A DNA stretch of 64,000 bases from Paenibacillus sp. FSL R10-2734 (GTDB taxonomy: Bacteria; Bacillota; Bacilli; Paenibacillales; Paenibacillaceae), in the NCBI RefSeq assembly GCF_037963865.1, contig NZ_CP150170.1:4030001-4094000 (forward strand), given 5' to 3'. The translations under genes were made by a program, and so were the position numbers. The notes under the pieces are model-generated. The model saw only the letters and a program-made list of their open reading frames with translations, was not told where the DNA came from and made no database searches. Position 1 is the stretch's first letter. Each line of letters begins with the position of its first letter. Below are positions 61,358-64,000 of this stretch, in pieces.

Positions 61358-64000
61358 TTACCCGTCGGCTAACGACTGCCCATCCCGGAGCAGGTAAGCG
61401 GCCGCTTCAGCCGTAATATGTTTCCCGCTTTGAGCCTCAACCTGATGTAGGAATGCTTCAACTTGACCATGCTCCAGCTTAACGACCAGGCTGTTGGCAA
61501 TACCTGTACTGTCGATCCAGGACTTCTCTCTAAAGAGATTGACCAAGTTCTTTAGCGACTCCAAATCCGTATAGGTAGAGAATGTAATATTGGATTGCTG
61601 CACATGCCCCGCCTTGTCACTGACAGATACAGTAAAGGTATGGGTTCCCAAGGAGAGCATATATAATGGCACCTCTTCTCCCTGCTCTACTTCGCTGCCA
61701 TCCAGCAGTGTGGTTGTCTTCGTAGGATCGAGCCCTGATAATTCATCGGTGGCATTCCAAGACAAAATCAGCGAGCCTGTATTCGCATACTCCGTATCAT
61801 TGAGTCCTCCTACAGAAAGGTCGGGCGCCGCTGTATCCAGCTTGAATTCCAGGCTCTTCGCCTCCTCGGTATTTCCGGCGAGATCAAGTGAGCGGTAGAG
61901 TAAGGAGTGTTGTCCGTTCTGGCCAAAGGTTATGTCACCCTGGTAGGTCAGCCAATTACTGCCTCCATCCACGCTATACACGGTAGATGTGACCCCTGAT
62001 CCGGCATCTGGAGAATTCAGGCTAACCGTTACGGGCTGGGTATACCAGCCGTCAGTGCCATCCGGTTCTGCCGGCTCGATTACTGCTGTCGTTTCTGGAG
62101 CGGTCCGGTCAATCTGCGTAAACTTGATATCGTCGAACCAGATTTCACTGAATCCACCTACATAAAGACCTACCGTTCCCGATGCATTATGAGTGGGATT
62201 CGAACCCTGCAATCTCAGCTCACCGTTAAGGTACACACTGATCTCGGAGCCATCGACCAAAATGCGCAGCGTATACTCCGTATCCGGCTGCAGATCAACA
62301 TTAGGCAGGTTCACTGTCTTCAAAGCGGTCCATGCCGAATTGTAAAGAATCCATTGCGAAGTGCCGTCCGCCAGTTTCTTGTAGGCGACTTTGCCCGAGT
62401 TGCTAGAGATGGCGCGATCATACACGTAGAGTGTTCCTAACTCCGGCATAATCGTTGGGGTCTTCAGTGTAAAGGTCAGATCATAATCCGAAAATTGCTT
62501 TGAGTGCAGAGCGGATGCGCCTTTGAGCAACTTATATTTCTTATTGCTGTTCACCGTAACAATACTGCGATTCGGATCTACGGGCCAACCGCCGGCCCCC
62601 GAATCAAAATTCGTAAACAGCATTACATCCGATACATGAATCTGGACGGAAGCTGTAGCATACGGATTATCAACCGAAGTCACTGTAATAACTGCTTCGC
62701 CCGTGCTAAGAGCAGTGACCAAGCCGTTAGTATCGACAGAGGCAACGTTAGGTTGTGATGATTGCCAGACCACATCTCGGTTAACGGCATCTGATGGGTC
62801 AAATTGGACTGGAAACAGATGCTGCTCGCCTGCCACCATATTGATGCTGCTCTCTCCGAGCAGCAATCCTGACAGCTCTGTCTTAGGAACGTTGAAGCGG
62901 ATATCATCAAACCACAGCTCGCTGAAGCCACCGGCGTAAAATCCTACCTTACCAGAGGCGTTGAACGTCGGATCAGTAACCTTTAGCTTAAGCTTGTTAT
63001 TGAGATAGACGCTAATGTCTGCGCCTTTGACGATGATCTTCACGTTATACAAAGTATTCGGCTGCAGATCGGGGGCAGACAGTTTGTTCTGCTTGACGGT
63101 AGCCCAAACGGAGTTATAAAGAACCCATTCGGAGGTTCCGTCCGCATATTTACGATACCCGATCCGGCCTCCGTTGCCACTCGTATTCAGTCGATCAAAC
63201 ACATAGAACGTAGCTGCATCAGGTATTACCTGTGGCGTCTTCAATTTAAAGGTCAACTCATAATCGGTATAATCATTTTCATTCAGAGTCGTTGCTCCTT
63301 TAAGCAGCTTATACATGTGGTTACCGCCCTCAACCTCGACAATGCTGCGGTTCGGGTCGCTCGGCCAGCTATTACGTCCATTCTCGAAATTCGTATCATC
63401 CATAATGCCGTCCCCAATTTCGACGGTTACCTGCACCTCGTCACTGAACAGAGGGTTCTCGGCGGAGACAACGGTAACGGTGGCGCTCCCCAGATTAACC
63501 CCTTTCAGCTTGCCATTCGCATCCACCTTGACTACGGAAGGATTACTGGAGGTGTATTGCAGTTCTGCATTTGTCGCATTCCAAGGGAGAACCGCCGAAT
63601 ACAAGATATATGACTTCCCAATACCGATGGTTACGCTCTCGTCGTACAATTGAATACCCTGAACAGGAATGTTGTCAGGAGCCAGATAAGGACCGGCTTT
63701 GCCTATAATACCAATCTCGCTAAACGGGATCGCTTGGAAGCCCGGAATCTGCTGGAATACCTCTGCATCCGTCTGCAAATTCAGATTGCCACCCGCAAGG
63801 TCGACAAAGCCGGGATCATGATCCGTCACCCAGTTGTTCGCGTATTGAACCAGATTTAACTTGTCATAGGCTCCTTGCGCATTTGTGGTGCTGCTTCTTG
63901 TCCTTGTCGGGTTATAAATTACATTGTTCTGGAATGTGTTGGTATCAGGGTAATAGCGGTTTTCTGTGAAGAAATTTGCCAGCTCAGGATATTTCACCAA
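61358..64000 (-). CDS. C-terminal part of a giant secreted modular polysaccharide-degrading protein
   Basis: The frame runs off the window at 64000, so the N-terminus, signal peptide and most of the catalytic domain are missing. The visible 880 residues begin with the end of a parallel beta-helix (FQNNVIYNPTRTR, DLAGGNLNLQTDAEVF, ending GIIGKAGPYLAPDNIP near 108), followed by a BIG2-type Ig domain, a jelly-roll/DUF1080-like module (about 200-375), a second BIG2 domain, a second jelly-roll module (about 460-632), an OmpL47-like module (TAPETTAVIEP, VYSVDGGSNWLTYQG), another Ig-like module and a C-terminal FIMAH-like helix bundle (LKNLVNLFREKSWIDSTGIANSLVVKLE). The two jelly-roll modules are near copies (NASGKVGFYAGGFSELWFDDI and NASGTVGLYVGGFSEIWFDDI). 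Confidence 0.88.
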   Translation of the reverse strand: MVKYPELANFFTENRYYPDTNTFQNNVIYNPTRTRSSTTNAQGAYDKLNLVQYANNWVTDHDPGFVDLAGGNLNLQTDAEVFQQIPGFQAIPFSEIGIIGKAGPYLAPDNIPVQGIQLYDESVTIGIGKSYILYSAVLPWNATNAELQYTSSNPSVVKVDANGKLKGVNLGSATVTVVSAENPLFSDEVQVTVEIGDGIMDDTNFENGRNSWPSDPNRSIVEVEGGNHMYKLLKGATTLNENDYTDYELTFKLKTPQVIPDAATFYVFDRLNTSGNGGRIGYRKYADGTSEWVLYNSVWATVKQNKLSAPDLQPNTLYNVKIIVKGADISVYLNNKLKLKVTDPTFNASGKVGFYAGGFSELWFDDIRFNVPKTELSGLLLGESSINMVAGEQHLFPVQFDPSDAVNRDVVWQSSQPNVASVDTNGLVTALSTGEAVITVTSVDNPYATASVQIHVSDVMLFTNFDSGAGGWPVDPNRSIVTVNSNKKYKLLKGASALHSKQFSDYDLTFTLKTPTIMPELGTLYVYDRAISSNSGKVAYKKLADGTSQWILYNSAWTALKTVNLPNVDLQPDTEYTLRILVDGSEISVYLNGELRLQGSNPTHNASGTVGLYVGGFSEIWFDDIKFTQIDRTAPETTAVIEPAEPDGTDGWYTQPVTVSLNSPDAGSGVTSTVYSVDGGSNWLTYQGDITFGQNGQHSLLYRSLDLAGNTEEAKSLEFKLDTAAPDLSVGGLNDTEYANTGSLILSWNATDELSGLDPTKTTTLLDGSEVEQGEEVPLYMLSLGTHTFTVSVSDKAGHVQQSNITFSTYTDLESLKNLVNLFREKSWIDSTGIANSLVVKLEHGQVEAFLHQVEAQSGKHITAEAAAYLLRDGQSLADG

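Overview
The window looks like chromosomal DNA of a Bacillota (low-GC Gram-positive) bacterium, most likely Paenibacillus or a close relative. The signs are strong GGAGG-type ribosome binding sites, lipoprotein/ABC/YesM-YesN sugar loci without their own ATPase, very large secreted modular enzymes ending in copper-amine-oxidase-N-type or FIMAH-like modules, and a PASTA-bearing class B PBP. No rRNA, tRNA, CRISPR array, insertion sequence or intact transposase was seen.

Layout. (1) 1-7438 (+): two translationally coupled giant proteins of unknown function, the first cut by the window edge and the second carrying a LysM-like motif. They are followed after a terminator by an asparagine synthetase (7703-9580) and an Imm5-like putative immunity protein (9588-10124). 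(2) 10882-14602 (-): a TetR regulator followed by an SDR, an Old Yellow Enzyme and a zinc-independent quinone-oxidoreductase-type enzyme, with at least five copies of one palindrome around the promoters (reactive-electrophile module, nemR-nemA-like). (3) 14856-20331: a Gfo/Idh/MocA dehydrogenase, a MarR regulator, a nitronate-monooxygenase-like protein, two luciferase-like monooxygenases and a divergent HxlR regulator. One 12-bp palindrome recurs at three promoters and defines a small MarR regulon. (4) 20383-22602 (-): ECF sigma factor, membrane anti-sigma-like protein, a small membrane protein and a probable 42-residue microprotein. (5) 22919-41710 (-): a polysaccharide-utilisation locus with two ABC permeases, a solute-binding lipoprotein, YesM/YesN two-component system, FAD-dependent oxidoreductase, SGNH esterase, SurA/PrsA-like chaperone and a 2256-residue secreted beta-helix protein. 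(6) 41981-53147 (-): a sigma-54-controlled catabolic operon (CoA transferase, HMG-CoA-lyase-like enzyme, MatC carrier, split transketolase, D-2-hydroxyacid dehydrogenase, cation/proton antiporter). It lies downstream of its presumed activator (PrpR-N type) and an adjacent rpoN, and has a textbook -24/-12 promoter and a palindromic upstream site. (7) 53297-55954: an XRE regulator and a PASTA PBP. (8) 56170-64000: a second polysaccharide locus with AraC regulator, a paralogue of the FAD oxidoreductase, polysaccharide deacetylase, alginate-lyase/heparinase-like protein and the C-terminal part of another giant secreted protein.

How they work together. Regions 5 and 8 appear to form a distributed system for one family of polyuronic or decorated polysaccharides: secreted beta-helix enzymes, esterase/deacetylase trimming, import, then intracellular oxidation and elimination. 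Region 6 is the most unusual metabolic unit. Its enzyme set fits uptake of a branched dicarboxylate, CoA activation, retro-aldol-type cleavage to acetyl-CoA plus a 2-keto acid, and handling of that keto acid by transketolase and a hydroxypyruvate-reductase-like enzyme. A dispersed intergenic element built of nested palindromes occurs complete at 37988-38223 and as a half copy at 61217-61355, in both cases directly downstream of carbohydrate genes.
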